DNA of 36,773 nucleotides from a virus: the IMG/VR virus record IMGVR_UViG_3300018815_000005, positions 1-36,773 of that record; one strand, 5' to 3'. Below are positions 8,660 through 15,904 of this stretch, one piece after another. The position numbers and the translations under genes are program-made. The notes below the pieces were generated by a model that saw only the letters and a program-made list of their open reading frames with translations, did no database searches and was not told the DNA's origin. Position 1 is the stretch's first letter; the number at the start of each line of letters is the position of its first letter.

Positions 8660-9246
8660 CGTGTAGCACTTGGCAGCAACTCATGCAATTTAGCTTTGAT
8701 CTGCTCCATACGCTCTGCCACAGTGCCCCGCAATATAGTAACTTTGCCACGAATATTGATATCATCCAACCAGAAATTTTCATACATGCTAGTGATGCGC
8801 GATCTGAAATGATCACACGTGCTTCTTTCACCATCATCTTCCATGGGCACATCATGCGGATTGGTATAAAAGATATGATCATACCGGTGTATGTGTGAAT
8901 AATAATACCGTGCACCCAAAGCTTCTGAGAATTGGAACTTGTTCCTGCCATATTTTTCTGCAAAGTAGTTTGTATATATCATGCCATCCAACAAACATCG
9001 ATCATGCAGAATACCTTGGAAGCCACTCAACTTGTAACCAATAAACAGGTTCTCAAATTCTTTATTCAAGATTAAAGTCTGAGTAATATCACATGCACCT
9101 TCTTCATTGATAGGCACATCAAACTCACGTTTGATGAGTCGTGTAACCTCTTCCACATATGTAAGCCGACTGTCATAATGCTTCTTACATGCTTGTAGCA
9201 ATGTAGATTTGCCAGAACACTGAGGGCCTGTGAAAGTGAATATCAT
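8656..9246 (-). CDS. P-loop kinase/NadR-like ATPase
   Basis: A 196-residue P-loop NTPase with Walker A GPQCSGKST (7-15) and a DRCLLDGMIY segment that resembles the DR motif of nucleoside and nucleotide kinases. The size and pattern match the AAA_28/NadR-like family often seen in phages, whose members phosphorylate small nucleoside or nicotinamide-riboside substrates. The substrate here is not known. It sits between a coiled-coil peptide and the radical SAM gene with 4-base overlaps on both sides, which points to stoichiometric co-expression with the modification genes. Confidence 0.75.
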   Translation of the reverse strand: MIFTFTGPQCSGKSTLLQACKKHYDSRLTYVEEVTRLIKREFDVPINEEGACDITQTLILNKEFENLFIGYKLSGFQGILHDRCLLDGMIYTNYFAEKYGRNKFQFSEALGARYYYSHIHRYDHIFYTNPHDVPMEDDGERSTCDHFRSRITSMYENFWLDDINIRGKVTILRGTVAERMEQIKAKLHELLPSATR

Positions 9247-9413
9247 TTGCGTCGTATCAAGGTAGTATACTCTATCTCCAAGTCATACACAAGCTTTTTA
9301 AGCATCTTTATTTCTTCCAAAAGAATCTTGTTCTCTTGCAACATGATACTCAATTCATCCTCAAGGGATTTAACTTTGGTATTCCATGTTCTCCATGCAT
9401 GCATTAATGACAT
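9243..9413 (-). CDS. short coiled-coil protein
   Basis: A 56-residue protein from the ATG at 9413 (MSLMHAWRTWN), lying one base after the Nmad1 stop. It is almost wholly a charged heptad-like helix (KVKSLEDELSIMLQENKILL) and is predicted to form a coiled coil. A longer in-frame reading back to 9512 would overlap Nmad1 by about 100 bases and is not preferred. Function unknown; it could scaffold one of the neighbouring enzymes. Confidence 0.6.
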   Translation of the reverse strand: MSLMHAWRTWNTKVKSLEDELSIMLQENKILLEEIKMLKKLVYDLEIEYTTLIRRK

Positions 9414-9414
9414 A

Positions 9415-9783
9415 CTACTTGCACCACTTGCCTCTCTTGATAATCTCAGCAATGATGCAATACACAGCAGAATCTGAAAATGCATCAAATATGGATTCAT
9501 TTGCAGCCACAAACGTCTTTCTTCTCAGCACCATGTTTATGAGTCGCTGTATTTTATCATTCAACCGCACCACAATGGCAGAGATGGATGCTTCTCTGTC
9601 TTCTTGTTGCTTCAAGTCAGATCCCAGGCTTATGTTATGAGGACCATAGTCATTCTGTTTCTTGCAAAAAACTGTGTACTGTTCCAGTTGTATCTTTTTA
9701 AATTCATCACATGTCTGTGGGTATGTATTCTCTACAACATTTACAATTTCAGCGTCACCGTCATGCACATGTTCTTTATTCAT
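9415..9783 (-). CDS. Nmad1/DUF1599-like nucleotide-modification-associated protein
   Basis: A 122-residue all-helical protein with the DUF1599 (Nucleotide modification associated domain 1) pattern: KKQNDYGPHN, then RLNDKIQRLINMV, then a DAFSDSAVYCIIAEI helix. The family resembles all-alpha NTP pyrophosphatases and has been linked by comparative genomics to phage base modification. It may hydrolyse an unwanted or modified nucleotide. A TATAAT lies 6 bases before its ATG, so the last five genes of the cluster may also have their own promoter. Confidence 0.7.
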   Translation of the reverse strand: MNKEHVHDGDAEIVNVVENTYPQTCDEFKKIQLEQYTVFCKKQNDYGPHNISLGSDLKQQEDREASISAIVVRLNDKIQRLINMVLRRKTFVAANESIFDAFSDSAVYCIIAEIIKRGKWCK

Positions 9784-9789
9784 AATGTA

Positions 9790-9795
9790 ATTATA
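9790..9795 (-). promoter_or_regulatory. possible -10 box before Nmad1
   Basis: TATAAT on the minus strand lies 6 bases before the ATG at 9783, the same spacing as at the DpdA-like gene. No convincing -35 is visible, and the 41-base gap is very AT-rich, so this is tentative. Confidence 0.35.
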
Positions 9796-9824
9796 TTATA
9801 TACACACCTGCAAAAATGCTATCA

Positions 9825-10397
9825 TTAAGCTGCAACATGTGGGCTGAGAAATGACTGCCACAGTGTCTGTGCACATGCATGCAATGCACTGTACACCTGA
9901 GGTAGTGTGAGACTATCAATATCAATTTCACTGTATGATATGATGTCACCTTCATCAACACCAGGAGTCACTTTATGAATTACACACCCTGCACTTTTGT
10001 ATCCATCAATAAAAGCGCGCTCTTGTGGGTTGTAGCCTTTGAGTTCTGGAAACTTATTAATAAGACCAGGATGCAGATTGTACATCTCATACTTGTTACA
10101 AATTTCCTTGGGTATGATGCGCAGGTAGCCATGCAGTGTGATGAGCGGATCTTTTTCCTCATACCCAGCTAATGCGTCAGTGTAATCCTTGAGACTAGGT
10201 TTCACAGGCAACACTTCCCAGTTGCGCATGTTCAATAATACAGCTCTGGATGTTGCAACAGTGAGCAAATCTTTGTTAATTTTCCCCTGTTGATGTTGAT
10301 TGGTAACAATCAAATCTGGATATGTGCCAAGCTTGTTGCATAGCTGTTGAATCTCTGTTCCCGTTTGGCTAAAAAATGCAACCCAAGGACGCTTCAT
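9825..10397 (-). CDS. PurN-fold formyltransferase, DpdN-like candidate
   Basis: A 190-residue formyltransferase of the PurN/Fmt N-terminal fold, which moves a formyl group from 10-formyl-tetrahydrofolate to an amine. The catalytic triad is visible: Asn107 and His109 in YNLHPG, and Asp148 in TPGVDEGDI. No Fmt C-terminal tRNA-binding domain is present. Annotation tools would probably call it phosphoribosylglycinamide formyltransferase, but its start overlaps the DpdA-like gene by 4 bases and queF is in the same run. That matches the predicted role of DpdN, formylation of the aminomethyl of 7-aminomethyl-7-deazaguanine to give fdPreQ1. The fold is firm; the substrate is inferred from context. 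Confidence 0.8.
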   Translation of the reverse strand: MKRPWVAFFSQTGTEIQQLCNKLGTYPDLIVTNQHQQGKINKDLLTVATSRAVLLNMRNWEVLPVKPSLKDYTDALAGYEEKDPLITLHGYLRIIPKEICNKYEMYNLHPGLINKFPELKGYNPQERAFIDGYKSAGCVIHKVTPGVDEGDIISYSEIDIDSLTLPQVYSALHACAQTLWQSFLSPHVAA

Positions 10398-11224
10398 CTG
10401 CGAATAATCTTCTTGAACATGGATGTATTATACTTTAACAGCTCAAGTTGATCAACGGTAAATTCATGTGCAATTAGATCGACCAGCTTGGTTGAAGGCT
10501 TGGTAGTCAGCCCATAATCTGCATCATATTTTAATCCATGGATGGCGGCCACAATGGGGTTGCTGGTATCACATGAAACAATGTTGCTAATATCATTGTC
10601 CACATAATACCTGAATTCCTTGGCCAAGGAGCATCCCAGCAAATGGTGAGGCTTGTTCCAGTCCCATATGCCTGTGTTCATCAAGTCTGTGATGAAACGT
10701 TGCCGGCCAGAGCACCATCTCTCCAATGGGTTCTCACCCTCTCCCGTGATCTGGTAATAGCTAAAATCGAAACTGATGGCAATCATGTCTGCATTTTCAG
10801 ACATGTACTTGTAACACTCTTGGAGCTCATGCCAGTTCTTACCTTGGATGGCACCAATGGCTTTTGTTTGAAATGCATTTCTTATGTCATCTCTCTTGTC
10901 ACCAAACTCTTTGAAACTGTGCACAGTGCCTTGCATATCCTCCAGCACATCTGGCACAATGTACATGTTTGGCTCAATGTCCAGCACAGATTTATGAAAT
11001 TGCACTGGATCAAAAGCTTTGCCAAGTTCAAATATGGAATTGTCCAGCAACACCTCTCTGTTGTGAAGAGTTCTGCCAAATTTATAGAAACTATAATAAT
11101 CTAACTGTTGAGGTGACCCCACATTTTCATGCAACAGATGCACCAGACAGTAGTCAAAATCATTGTAAGTCTTTGAATATTCCAACAGAGACACAGGCGT
11201 TTCATGTGATACTTTCATTAGCAT
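10394..11224 (-). CDS. DpdA-like DNA guanine transglycosylase (TGT superfamily), putative
   Basis: A 276-residue TIM-barrel-like protein resembling TGT/DpdA enzymes, which swap guanine for a 7-deazaguanine base. Visible landmarks are LLDNSIFELG (59-68), the acidic IVPDVLED (89-96), IQGKN (126-130), FDFSYY, HHLLG (193-197) and SCDTSNP (217-223), in the order expected of successive barrel strands, with several Asp residues that could be the nucleophile. It lacks the zinc site usual in tRNA-TGTs. It heads the operon with the formyltransferase and queF, which favours DNA over tRNA as substrate. The start may be ATG 11224 or ATG 11218. Assignment is by motif memory and context; structure comparison would settle it. 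Confidence 0.65.
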   Translation of the reverse strand: MLMKVSHETPVSLLEYSKTYNDFDYCLVHLLHENVGSPQQLDYYSFYKFGRTLHNREVLLDNSIFELGKAFDPVQFHKSVLDIEPNMYIVPDVLEDMQGTVHSFKEFGDKRDDIRNAFQTKAIGAIQGKNWHELQECYKYMSENADMIAISFDFSYYQITGEGENPLERWCSGRQRFITDLMNTGIWDWNKPHHLLGCSLAKEFRYYVDNDISNIVSCDTSNPIVAAIHGLKYDADYGLTTKPSTKLVDLIAHEFTVDQLELLKYNTSMFKKIIRR

Positions 11225-11230
11225 ATGTTC

Positions 11231-11258
11231 ATTATAACAGTAAATATTAATAATTCAA
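11231..11258 (-). promoter_or_regulatory. sigma70-like extended -10 promoter of the modification operon
   Basis: On the minus strand, TTGAAT (11258-11253), a 16-base spacer and TATAAT (11236-11231) preceded by TGT form an extended -10 promoter. The predicted start is about 11224, at the first ATG of the DpdA-like gene. A host-type promoter here implies early expression. Confidence 0.65.
11239..11246 (+). promoter_or_regulatory. late promoter octamer of the baseplate hub gene
   Basis: AGTAAATA lies 11 bases before the ATG at 11258 and overlaps the divergent early promoter, so late and early transcription of the two flanking genes may exclude each other. Confidence 0.45.
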
Positions 11259-13711
11259 TGGCTAAGAGACAGAAATTTTACGGAAATTACATGGGCATGG
11301 TGGTTCAAAATAATGATCCACAAAGACGCGGACGTGTCAAAGTGTGGGTGCCGCATTTGATGGCCACAACATACCGTGGCTGGGTGGACACATTGAATGA
11401 TAAGAAATTTAAATTTCTTGGCAACAACATCAACAGCAGCATAAACACCATATTGGAAGACTTGAAGCTGCAGCTGCCTTGGGCTGAATGTGCTGCACCC
11501 ATCAGTGGTGAAGCTGCAAGTGGTCGGTTCAATTATTTTTCTGCCACAGGTTCTGTGTCTGATACTGCAAGGTTGAGCACATTTGCCCCCACACTGGAAA
11601 AAAACGTGGACATTGGCAATCAGAACATTGATAACATTGGTGAAAAACCGGCCAATGTGTATGAGTCAGTGGAGTATAAACTAAACGATGCATTCAGTGA
11701 CCCTGCAAAATACAATACCAACATCACAAACAAGTACAGTTACAATTATGTACCCAACAGTTATTCCAACCGAGCCAAAGGCACATTTGGTGTGCCCAAT
11801 GTGGGCTCACATGTGTATGTATTTTTTACAGATGGTGACGTCATGCATCCAGTTTACTTTGCTGTTGCCTATGGCAAGGATGATTGGAAGGGCATATATG
11901 ATAGCGTGGACAGTGTGGGTGACAGTGCACCTGGGCAGGATTACCCAGGGTATTATGAAAACTATTCTCTGTCTGGCAAAGACATTTTTGACATAAATGT
12001 TGACACGTATCGCAACAAGTATGTAATCAATCAGAAAGGTGGCACACTGGAGTTCGTTAACACAGACAATCGTGAAGTGCTCAAGATGACACATTTCTCT
12101 GGCTCATTCAAGGAATTTAATAATTTTACAAACATAGAACTTGCAACTCAATCTGATCAAAAGCTTGTGATGCAGGATCAGTTCTTGACAGTCAATGGGT
12201 TTAAAAATCTGTATGTGGGCAGAGATTTTGACAGTGTTGTCAGAGGAGATTTGTACAGAAAGATTGGAAATCTAAATTACGTGCCACACGTACAATACAA
12301 AGAGTTGTTGCGTGGATTGGCTGACTTGAAGCAGTTATTTGAAACAAGAAGAGCGGATGCAGTCAAAAAAGGATTCATTAATCTGAGCTCTCCCCTGCAA
12401 TCCAAAAGTGGCAAAAATGCAGCATGTCCAGTGTGCACGAATATCAAAGATTTCTATTGGAAAATAAACAACATCTTTGTATATGCAGGCACTGGTGAAA
12501 CAACTTCCTTGATAAACTCACCATGGTCCAACATGGGCATACCAGCTGTTATACCTTTTGCCATTGGCATACCAGCCACTTCAGGCAAATTTCCTGGTGG
12601 TGGTACAATCTTTGGTGATACGTGTCCTGCATGCAATGGCTCAGGAATTAGCCCCAGCACACAAGATGGTGACTTCTTAACTGAACCTCGCAAGCAACAA
12701 ATAGCAAAATACATTTCAGATAACATGGATAATTTTGCAAATCTGGAGAAACAAATGGGAGTGGGTGGCAGCGAGATCATTAGCATTACAAAAAATAAAA
12801 TTGAAACCATTGGCATGGACATCAATGATCTGCCATCCACAAGAATTGACAAGGTAGGAAAAATGAGCATCAATGCAGTCATTGTGCACCCAGAAGGTGT
12901 GTTCAACAGTCAACAGCCAAGCCCTGTGGTTGAGTATGTGCATGTGGATGATTTGCCTGGTGGTACGTTCACACAAACCATTGGCAACAGATACAATTTA
13001 ATGGTAGGAGCTGGTGGCATCAATTTCAAAAGCTATGGACCAGTGAATGTGAGTGGCACCATTACTAACATTGCTGGTCAACAGGTAAACATTGCTAGTG
13101 AGAATGAGGTGTGCATTGATGGTGGACAAAAACTGCAATTGATAGCAGACATTGTGAACATCAAGCAGCGACACAACCAACAAGTTGTTATTGAAAGTAA
13201 CTTGGGTGTGGCGCGCAACATGGTGGTGGGTGGTGGTGCACACATTGAGGGTGAACTGACAGTCAACCACATCACAGCCCCAGTGGAAATACAAGAGACC
13301 AATCGAACAATTGTCACAGGTCAAACCAACTTGGTGCCAAAGATCATTGGATATAATGACATTGCACCTGGTGTGGGATACATTGGTTATGTGCCTGTGG
13401 GCACACCCATAGGTATATTTTTTGATTCTGCTGGTCATGAAGTGACTGTGAGTGCCATGTTTGATTTGCCTGTGAAGGCCTCTGTGACTGGATTCGTTGG
13501 AGGCATGCCTGCACCAGTGTACTCTGCAACAACCACAGGCCAATTCTCAGACAAAGACTGTGTTGTACTGTATGGTCATAGTCACACATTCAAAAATCTG
13601 CCGTTAACATTGAAGAGATCCAACAATGCAGTGAGAGACTCTGCAAGCGGGTTAACTACAAAATCTGGCAACAGAATTGCACCACAACCTACTCTGAATG
13701 CCAAGAAATAA
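11258..13711 (+). CDS. 5: baseplate hub protein (gp5-like) without lysozyme domain
   Basis: An 817-residue protein. The N-terminal part is the gp5 OB-fold region (GMVVQNNDPQRRGRVKVWVP), and a second family segment is GTFGVPNVGSHVYVFF near residue 180. The C-terminal third has a repetitive beta pattern (for example GTITNIAGQQVNIASEN), which could form the gp5 needle helix. Between them I see no GH24 E-8-D-5-T lysozyme signature. Instead there is a CPVC pair near residue 390 and a CPACNGSG motif near 457, a zinc-ribbon or DnaJ-like cysteine set. The start MAKRQKF at 11258 is preferred to an in-frame ATG at 11225, which lies inside the promoter. It is convergent with a small minus-strand gene. 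Confidence 0.8.
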   Translation: MAKRQKFYGNYMGMVVQNNDPQRRGRVKVWVPHLMATTYRGWVDTLNDKKFKFLGNNINSSINTILEDLKLQLPWAECAAPISGEAASGRFNYFSATGSVSDTARLSTFAPTLEKNVDIGNQNIDNIGEKPANVYESVEYKLNDAFSDPAKYNTNITNKYSYNYVPNSYSNRAKGTFGVPNVGSHVYVFFTDGDVMHPVYFAVAYGKDDWKGIYDSVDSVGDSAPGQDYPGYYENYSLSGKDIFDINVDTYRNKYVINQKGGTLEFVNTDNREVLKMTHFSGSFKEFNNFTNIELATQSDQKLVMQDQFLTVNGFKNLYVGRDFDSVVRGDLYRKIGNLNYVPHVQYKELLRGLADLKQLFETRRADAVKKGFINLSSPLQSKSGKNAACPVCTNIKDFYWKINNIFVYAGTGETTSLINSPWSNMGIPAVIPFAIGIPATSGKFPGGGTIFGDTCPACNGSGISPSTQDGDFLTEPRKQQIAKYISDNMDNFANLEKQMGVGGSEIISITKNKIETIGMDINDLPSTRIDKVGKMSINAVIVHPEGVFNSQQPSPVVEYVHVDDLPGGTFTQTIGNRYNLMVGAGGINFKSYGPVNVSGTITNIAGQQVNIASENEVCIDGGQKLQLIADIVNIKQRHNQQVVIESNLGVARNMVVGGGAHIEGELTVNHITAPVEIQETNRTIVTGQTNLVPKIIGYNDIAPGVGYIGYVPVGTPIGIFFDSAGHEVTVSAMFDLPVKASVTGFVGGMPAPVYSATTTGQFSDKDCVVLYGHSHTFKNLPLTLKRSNNAVRDSASGLTTKSGNRIAPQPTLNAKK

Positions 13712-13894
13712 TTATTTGTTCTTTAGCCAGTTGTTTCTGTGATTAAAAACCCAATCCAGCAGTGCTCTCTCAAACCCCACATCCCTGCCCTCACGCTCTG
13801 ACATGTACCATTTGTTTTGAAGAATACAGAACCGCTCGTCAAGAAAGCGTTGATACAAGCTGGTGCCGGTCAAGTTAGCAGTTAAACTTACCAC
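13712..13894 (-). CDS. small conserved phage protein with SEREGRDVG motif
   Basis: A 60-residue protein from GTG 13894, ending VFNHRNNWLKNK. The segment SEREGRDVGFERALLDW resembles a small protein recurrent in T4-like phages; function unknown. An in-frame ATG at 13972 lies inside the tmRNA, whereas the GTG at 13894 sits exactly 5 bases after CATAAATA, the spacing found throughout the window, so I chose the GTG. The gene follows the tmRNA on the same strand. Confidence 0.65.
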   Translation of the reverse strand: MVSLTANLTGTSLYQRFLDERFCILQNKWYMSEREGRDVGFERALLDWVFNHRNNWLKNK

Positions 13895-13899
13895 ACAAT

Positions 13900-13907
13900 T
13901 ATTTATG
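13900..13907 (-). promoter_or_regulatory. T4-type late promoter octamer
   Basis: CATAAATA on the minus strand is followed by ATTGT and the GTG at 13894. It lies just past the 3' end of the tmRNA. Confidence 0.6.
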
Positions 13908-13924
13908 CTGCAATGCAAAACAAA

Positions 13925-14328
13925 TGGAGGTGCTGGGATTTGAACCCAGGTCTTGAACAATTTCGCGCACAAGCACTACAAGTTTATTTTAGTTGAACTT
14001 CAGAGCATATTAAACTAAACAAAACATACTCAATATGATGATTTTATACGCTTGGCAGATAACCATCATAACACACCAAGTCAGGAACCTGTAACACGCC
14101 TCATCTTACTGGTTCCAACCTACAATGAGACGATTGAGCTTAAACTAGCTCAAGTGTGGCTGTTGAATCTTCGAAGTTAGCTGCAGCAAGAATTGCGTCA
14201 GCCTCCTCTAAACTCATGGCCATGTCGAATGTGTCTTCGGCATTTGATTTGATTTGCTATTGATAAACCAGCATGCCCCGGTACTTGCACTCAGGAGCCC
14301 CACTGTTCAATCGATTCCATTCACCCCC
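13925..14328 (-). ncRNA. ssrA: tmRNA (one-piece, phage-encoded)
   Basis: About 404 nt that explain a long gene-free stretch. The 5' GGGGGTG pairs with the 3' CACCTCC (7 bp, one G-U). The 3' part has a T arm (CTGGG, TTCAAAT, CCCAG) and a discriminator A, with no encoded CCA. The 5' part contains ATGGAATCGA, like the tmRNA-conserved D-loop region. A GCC at nt 88 (14241-14239) is where the resume codon is expected, and opens a 33-codon frame, AEDTFD...TLELV, ending in TAA at 14142-14140. A sigma70-like promoter lies upstream. The RNA would rescue stalled ribosomes and tag their products with host SmpB. The length and end of the tag are unusual; pseudoknots were not folded. Confidence 0.82.
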
Positions 14329-14350
14329 ATCGTTGTTAAAGAACAATATT

Positions 14351-14378
14351 AGTATATAGGCAATCTTACTGTATGCAA
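14351..14378 (-). promoter_or_regulatory. sigma70-like promoter of the tmRNA
   Basis: On the minus strand, TTGCAT (14378-14373), a 16-base spacer and TATACT (14356-14351). The start would be about 14344, giving a short 5' leader for RNase P to remove. Confidence 0.5.
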
Positions 14379-14383
14379 GCACT

Positions 14384-14869
14384 CTAAGATAGAATATCTT
14401 TGCCTTCAGCTACTAGCTGTCTCAATTGACTCAATGTCTTGCCTGTTTTATATTCAAAATGTGGGTAGTCCTTAAAAGATTTCCAACTACCGCCCCATTC
14501 AATATTATATTTTTCTGCAATAATTGCAGCTTTATTGTGAAAGGTTTGCGCTTCTGTTGGCTTTGATGCATCCAGGTACTTACCATCTTTGAAGACTCCC
14601 ATATCAACCGCAATGCCATAATTATGATTGCTGTACCCGGGTTTTGCATTTGTCACAATCTTACCGGGTGATGTTCTTCCTTGTGCATAAATCTTACCCT
14701 GCTCATCCCATGTTCGATTTCCAGAAATGGCCTTATATTCATAGCCATGAGCTTTGGCCAATATTTGACTTTCTGCTATCCAGTTTCGAAAAATTTCTTG
14801 TACTTTGGGATGCAGAGTTGCAACATTTTTTGCACTTCTTTCATCTATAATGCTTAAGTCTGTCTTCAT
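14384..14869 (-). CDS. endolysin, M15 family peptidase
   Basis: A 161-residue zinc peptidase of the M15 (VanY/L-Ala-D-Glu type) family that cuts peptidoglycan cross-links at lysis. The zinc ligands are visible: His82 and Asp89 in SNHNYGIAVDMG, and His137 in DYPHFEY. Ser49-Gly50-Asn51-Arg52 and GRTSPG are also typical. It has no signal peptide, so release would need a holin. Its ATG overlaps the stop of the upstream lipoprotein gene (4 bases). It ends the lysis cassette just upstream of the tmRNA. Confidence 0.92.
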   Translation of the reverse strand: MKTDLSIIDERSAKNVATLHPKVQEIFRNWIAESQILAKAHGYEYKAISGNRTWDEQGKIYAQGRTSPGKIVTNAKPGYSNHNYGIAVDMGVFKDGKYLDASKPTEAQTFHNKAAIIAEKYNIEWGGSWKSFKDYPHFEYKTGKTLSQLRQLVAEGKDILS

Positions 14870-15285
14870 TTGACAAGGTCCTTGGTCTTATCCCAAATGG
14901 AATCAGGCTCTTTACCATCTTTGCGCCAGCCATTGAGAACAGCGTAATACACCAAATGCTGTTGATCTATGATATAAAGCTTGTTGCTGCGTTTATCGGT
15001 GTATTCTGTTATACCATCATTTTCGTTTAGTTCCACACCTTTGAAGGACTTGAATCTTATCTTGTACGCTTTGATGAGGGTGTTGTACCGGAGCAGACCA
15101 AACTGAGTAATAAGACCCCGCCCATCATCCGTAAAGCCAATGAAGCCAGAATTCTGTACATCATACCCTGAAGGTGTTGTTGCATCATAAGAGGCTATTT
15201 CATCTGTTACTTTGTCAGGTGTAACTGTTGTACACGAGCAAAATAAAAAACTACTCAGAAAGAATATCGCGAATTTTCTTAACAT
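14866..15285 (-). CDS. lipoprotein, possible outer-membrane spanin
   Basis: A 139-residue protein with a lipoprotein-type signal, MLRKFAIFFLSSFLFCSC, lipidated probably at one of the two Cys. The start at 15285 was chosen because it begins the signal peptide; an in-frame ATG at 15327 adds a basic stretch before it. It begins 35 bases inside the upstream small membrane-protein gene, a nested arrangement reminiscent of Rz/Rz1. The body contains a YNTLIKAYKIRFKSF stretch and is not proline-rich like classical Rz1. The spanin role is inferred from position. Confidence 0.6.
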   Translation of the reverse strand: MLRKFAIFFLSSFLFCSCTTVTPDKVTDEIASYDATTPSGYDVQNSGFIGFTDDGRGLITQFGLLRYNTLIKAYKIRFKSFKGVELNENDGITEYTDKRSNKLYIIDQQHLVYYAVLNGWRKDGKEPDSIWDKTKDLVK

Positions 15286-15451
15286 TTTTCTCCTTAATAG
15301 CACTTTCAATGCCACTCTCAAAATCAATCTCTTTTTGTTGCAGTTGCCGATCCTTCATATCTTTGGTATTCTTCGCACCAAACACATTGTTAATTGCACC
15401 GAAAATACCTGCAACAGCACTCAACAAAGCCTGTATGATGCCAGTTGGCAT
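15251..15451 (-). CDS. small membrane protein of the lysis cassette
   Basis: A 66-residue protein with an N-terminal hydrophobic segment (IIQALLSAVAGIFGAI) followed by a charged helix rich in Lys and Glu. That topology, one membrane helix plus a periplasmic or cytoplasmic helix, fits an inner-membrane spanin or a pinholin-like protein. Its ATG overlaps the upstream stop by one base (TAATG), and the next lipoprotein gene starts within its 3' end. The role is inferred from the lysis neighbourhood. Confidence 0.6.
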   Translation of the reverse strand: MPTGIIQALLSAVAGIFGAINNVFGAKNTKDMKDRQLQQKEIDFESGIESAIKEKNVKKIRDILSE

Positions 15452-15900
15452 TAGTTATTGACGTAGCCTTCAGTTGCATCCTTGCAACCTTTAGCGATTG
15501 CATTGAGCACAACAACTGCAAGTTTAGCGTCACCATTTACTCTGTTGAACTGAGTGGCATATAAATCTTTCAAAGCCACAACATATTTCGCCCAATGAGT
15601 TTTTTCCACTGGCAGATAATCTGTGAGTGCTTTCTGCAGTTGGTCTGGTGTGGGTGTTGCACCACGCGTTAGCCCCTCGACAATGGTGGCAACGTTGTTG
15701 ATCATTTTTGCTTTTTCAATGCGATCATTCTCATCCAAAGCTTGGTTCAGAACAATTGTGCAAGTCAGGGTGACAGCAGGTGCAATGTATGGTAATGCAT
15801 TTTCAACAGTTTGAGCTGCATCAATTTTACCATTGGAACTGGTGGTGGCACAACCTACAACAAACAGTGGAGCAAGTGCAGCAAACAAGATGTATTTCAT
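15451..15900 (-). CDS. lipoprotein of the lysis cassette
   Basis: A 149-residue protein with a clear lipobox signal: MKYILFAALAPLFVVGC, lipidated at Cys17. The mature part is mostly helical with no motif I recognise. It has its own late octamer (CCTAAGTA, 5 bases before the ATG) and is coupled to the next gene by a TAATG overlap. It may help lysis or alter the envelope of the infected cell; it is not identifiable further. Confidence 0.65.
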   Translation of the reverse strand: MKYILFAALAPLFVVGCATTSSNGKIDAAQTVENALPYIAPAVTLTCTIVLNQALDENDRIEKAKMINNVATIVEGLTRGATPTPDQLQKALTDYLPVEKTHWAKYVVALKDLYATQFNRVNGDAKLAVVVLNAIAKGCKDATEGYVNN

Positions 15901-15904
15901 GTAA

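Noticed and set aside
9825-10397. Formyltransferase as an ordinary PurN purine enzyme
   Set aside because: Not excluded, but no other purine-synthesis gene is near and it overlaps the DpdA-like gene; kept as DpdN-like.
12998-13543. 181-codon minus-strand frame inside the hub gene
   Set aside because: Cys/His-rich low-quality composition and full overlap with a clear gene on the other strand.
13895-13972. ATG-initiated extension of the 60-residue protein
   Set aside because: It runs into the tmRNA 3' end; the GTG at 13894 has the standard late-promoter spacing.
13925-14328. Two-piece (permuted) tmRNA as in Alphaproteobacteria
   Set aside because: The acceptor halves are in the ordinary 5'-3' order at the two ends.
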